Assembly (NCBI GenBank): GCA_026692885.1 | Contig: JAPLNJ010000803.1 | Coordinates: forward strand, 1 to 7,757 | Direction of reading: 5' to 3' | DNA: 7,757 nt | From: Planctomycetota bacterium | GTDB taxonomy: Bacteria; Planctomycetota; Planctomycetia; Pirellulales; Pirellulaceae | Shown here: positions 6,285 through 7,757 of the stretch, piece by piece | Position numbering within the stretch: position 1 is the first letter of the stretch | How the letters are laid out: every line of letters begins with the position of its first letter | Translations under genes and position numbers: made by a program | Notes under the pieces: generated by a model | Seen by the model: the letters and a program-made list of their open reading frames with translations, nothing else | What the model was told of the DNA's origin: nothing | The model's database searches: none

Positions 6285-6552
6285 GCTCTAATCTTACCCA
6301 TCAAGTCAACGCCGGACTGCTAGTGTTTGAGAGAATACCAAATGGAAGCGGCGGCACCTTGAAACAGTTGGCCAGCGGCGTGACCTAGGGTGTTGCAGGA
6401 GGGTGATCTGCCGCGTACGCTGCATGCTGGTAACCCGCCTTCAATCCAACCCACAACACAGGCCTCGGTTGAAAATCAGCCGTCGGAGTCGCATCCCCTT
6501 GATGCGTTTGCTAACTGACCCACTCGGCAAGGTCTTGGCGAAAGGCCCTGCC

Positions 6553-6583
6553 TTGACGATTCGGTCCTGGGTGTTGAGATATT
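6553..6583 (+). promoter_or_regulatory. Weak candidate promoter
   Basis: TTGACG (6553-6558) resembles a -35 box, and a GAGATATT stretch (6576-6583) offers a poor -10 at 17-19 nt spacing. It is the best match upstream of the gene at 6668, but planctomycete promoters are poorly defined and this may be chance. Confidence 0.2.
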
Positions 6584-6626
6584 GCGATTCGCAGAAAGAC
6601 GGAGACGTTCAAGGACTCCATGTGTA

Positions 6627-6643
6627 GTGAAAAGTCCCTTCAC
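6627..6643 (+). promoter_or_regulatory. Short inverted repeat in the 5' leader
   Basis: GTGAA (6627-6631) and TTCAC (6639-6643) are perfect inverted arms with a 7-nt spacer, 24 nt before the ATG at 6668. It could be a small operator or leader hairpin; at 5 bp it may also be chance. Confidence 0.2.
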
Positions 6644-6667
6644 CGTTTATCTTCAAGGTGATTTGCG

Positions 6668-7757
6668 ATGAGAATCAAGACCATTTTGCCCTTTGTGGTT
6701 ACCCTCGCGATTTCCATTTGCGTTTCGGCTCACGCCGGGGAGGAACCGAAGCCGGCCAACGTTGCGGCCGAGACCAGCGTGGAGGCCAAGGCCAAGGCCG
6801 ACTACGATGCGGCCCAGGAGGCAGCCAAGGCGGCGGAAGCTGCGGTCGCTCCCTTAAGGGTCGCCATGCAAGGGGCCGACACGGCATACGCCAACGCGAG
6901 CAAAGCGGCCAACACGAAGCGACAGCAGGCCACGGATGCGAAGAATTTGGCGGGGGAACCGGGCGTAGCCGAGTTGAAGCAGACCGAAGCCAACGTGCCC
7001 GCCGCCGTCAAGGCCGTGACCGACGCGACCAACGCCAAGCCCGCCCTGGACAAGGCATTTGCCGACGCCAAGGCCGCCACGATCCCATTGCAGCAAGCGT
7101 ACGATGCGGCCGAGAAGGCGGCGAAGGAGGCGGAGGCCGCGGCGAAGGTCGCCGCCGACGCGGCCAACAAGATCGACGACGAAGCCAAGAAGGCCACGGC
7201 CCAAGCGGCTGCCCTGCGCAGAGCGGCTGACACGGCCAAGGCCGCCCTGGCCCGGGCACAGCAAAACGAGCAGCAGGCGACAGTTCAGGCCAACACCGCC
7301 CCGCAGAAGCTGGCGGAAGCCGAGGTACAGAAGAAGGCAGCTGACGACGCTTTGGCCGTCGCCAAGAACCAAGTCTCCGCTGCCACGACTCCTTACCAGG
7401 CAGCCGAACAGGCTGCGTTGGCTGCCGAGGCCAACGCCAAGGTGGTTTCCGAGACGGAGAAGCAGCAGGCCGCAGCCGACGCGGCCGCGAAACGGAAGGC
7501 GGCCGACGTGGCCAAGACCGCTTTGACCCAGGCACAACAGAAGGAGCAGCAAACGCAGGCCCAGGCCACCGCGGCTGCTCAAAACATGGCCAACGCCCCG
7601 GCGCAGAAGAAAGCAGCCGACGAGGCCTTGGCCAACGCCAAGAACCAGGTGACCGCCGCCACGGCCGCGAACCAGGCAGCCGAGCAGGTGGCGCAGGCGG
7701 CGGAGGCCGCGGCCAAGACGATTTCCGCGGATGCTGCCAAATCCCCGGACGAAAAGA
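6668..7757 (+). CDS. Exported Ala/Lys-rich coiled-coil repeat protein, 3' partial
   Basis: At least 363 residues, open at the right edge. ATG 6668 is preceded by AAGGTGA with a 6-nt gap. Residues 1-23 are a signal peptide (MRIKTILPFVVTLAISICVSAHA, cut before GEEPK). The remainder is almost entirely Ala, Lys, Glu, Gln, Asp and Thr in helix-forming order, with few Gly/Pro breaks (such as LAGEPG and the APxQK segments), so long helices or coiled coils are expected. Four degenerate repeats are anchored by YDAAQEAAKAAEAA, YDAAEKAAKEAEAA, YQAAEQAALAAEAN and NQAAEQVAQAAEAA. There is no CxxCH, WD40 or enzyme motif in the visible part. Composition resembles TolA-like linkers and the Ala-rich linkers of some planctomycete c-type cytochrome/WD40 proteins, but low complexity makes such likeness weak. 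Codon use is rich in GCC, AAG and GAC, so antisense frames are also long and open. Function unknown; a periplasmic spacer is a guess. Confidence 0.85.
   Translation, partial: MRIKTILPFVVTLAISICVSAHAGEEPKPANVAAETSVEAKAKADYDAAQEAAKAAEAAVAPLRVAMQGADTAYANASKAANTKRQQATDAKNLAGEPGVAELKQTEANVPAAVKAVTDATNAKPALDKAFADAKAATIPLQQAYDAAEKAAKEAEAAAKVAADAANKIDDEAKKATAQAAALRRAADTAKAALARAQQNEQQATVQANTAPQKLAEAEVQKKAADDALAVAKNQVSAATTPYQAAEQAALAAEANAKVVSETEKQQAAADAAAKRKAADVAKTALTQAQQKEQQTQAQATAAAQNMANAPAQKKAADEALANAKNQVTAATAANQAAEQVAQAAEAAAKTISADAAKSPDEK
6803..7757 (+). repeat. Four tandem 92-99-residue repeats within the Ala-rich gene
   Basis: Repeat anchors start at 6803, 7100, 7394 and 7670, giving periods of 297, 294 and 276 nt, all multiples of three. 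The last two units are best conserved: 7223-7498 (AADTAKAALA...) and 7499-7757 (AADVAKTALT..., cut by the window end) agree at 49 of 86 residues by hand count, without gaps. Earlier units are more diverged. The last unit is incomplete, so more copies may follow. Confidence 0.7.

Larger units (their letters stand above)
6285..6667. other. Gene-free leader region of the Ala-rich repeat protein
   Basis: About 380 bp between the transposase remnant and the next gene. The only open frame of any size (6403-6627, +) has no ribosome binding site and no recognisable motif. The right half should contain the promoter of the gene at 6668; candidates are listed separately. The left half may hold one end of the decayed insertion element, but I found no inverted repeat to mark it. 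Confidence 0.5.

Noticed and set aside
6802..7582. Several long open frames on both strands over the Ala-rich gene, including Ala/Ser-rich and Gly/Leu-rich translations.
   Set aside because: They are by-products of the repetitive GCC/AAG/GAC codons. The plus-strand frame from 6668 has the ribosome binding site, signal peptide and coherent repeats.

Overview
The window looks like chromosomal DNA of a planctomycete, probably a Pirellula-type lineage. This is inferred from protein style, not from a database match. The evidence is a Flp pilin with a long arginine-rich leader and an intact G|xxxxEY processing site, two TadE-like pseudopilins, a tyrosine/tryptophan-rich protein of a type I associate with planctomycetes (YYFRPYHW...RWGADPRMPY), and a transposase leader of a kind common in these genomes. 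No tRNA, rRNA or CRISPR array was seen.

Positions 1-3144 hold a small Tad/Flp pilus module. A 5'-truncated protein of unknown function (2-646, +) converges on, and overlaps by 13 bp, a TadE-like gene (634-1182, -). After a 389-bp divergent spacer, a second TadE-like gene (1572-2108, +), an ATGA-overlapping TadG-like gene (2105-2608, +) and a Flp-type major pilin (2789-3049, +) follow in order. The group ends at a strong GC hairpin that can also refold into a competing, longer hairpin. These genes encode filament and minor-pilin parts only. The ATPase, secretin, platform and prepilin peptidase are not in this window.

Positions 3145-4792 are mostly without recognisable genes, except for one good gene on the minus strand (3702-4127). 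It encodes an exported protein with a Gln/Arg/Glu-rich helical tail and has a strong ribosome binding site and a GTG start.

Positions 4793-6284 are a decay zone. A glycoside hydrolase of the MGH1/GH63-like (alpha/alpha)6 type has lost its N-terminus and carries an in-frame TAG that separates the predicted catalytic acid from the predicted catalytic base. Next to it, in opposite orientation, is the 5' remnant of a transposase gene that also carries an in-frame TAG. Most intact genes here also end in TAG, so these ambers are best read as disabling mutations rather than a recoded genetic code.

From 6668 to the window end runs an exported alanine/lysine-rich protein built from at least four degenerate repeats of 92-99 residues. 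It is open at the right edge, so its C-terminal part and final function cannot be seen.
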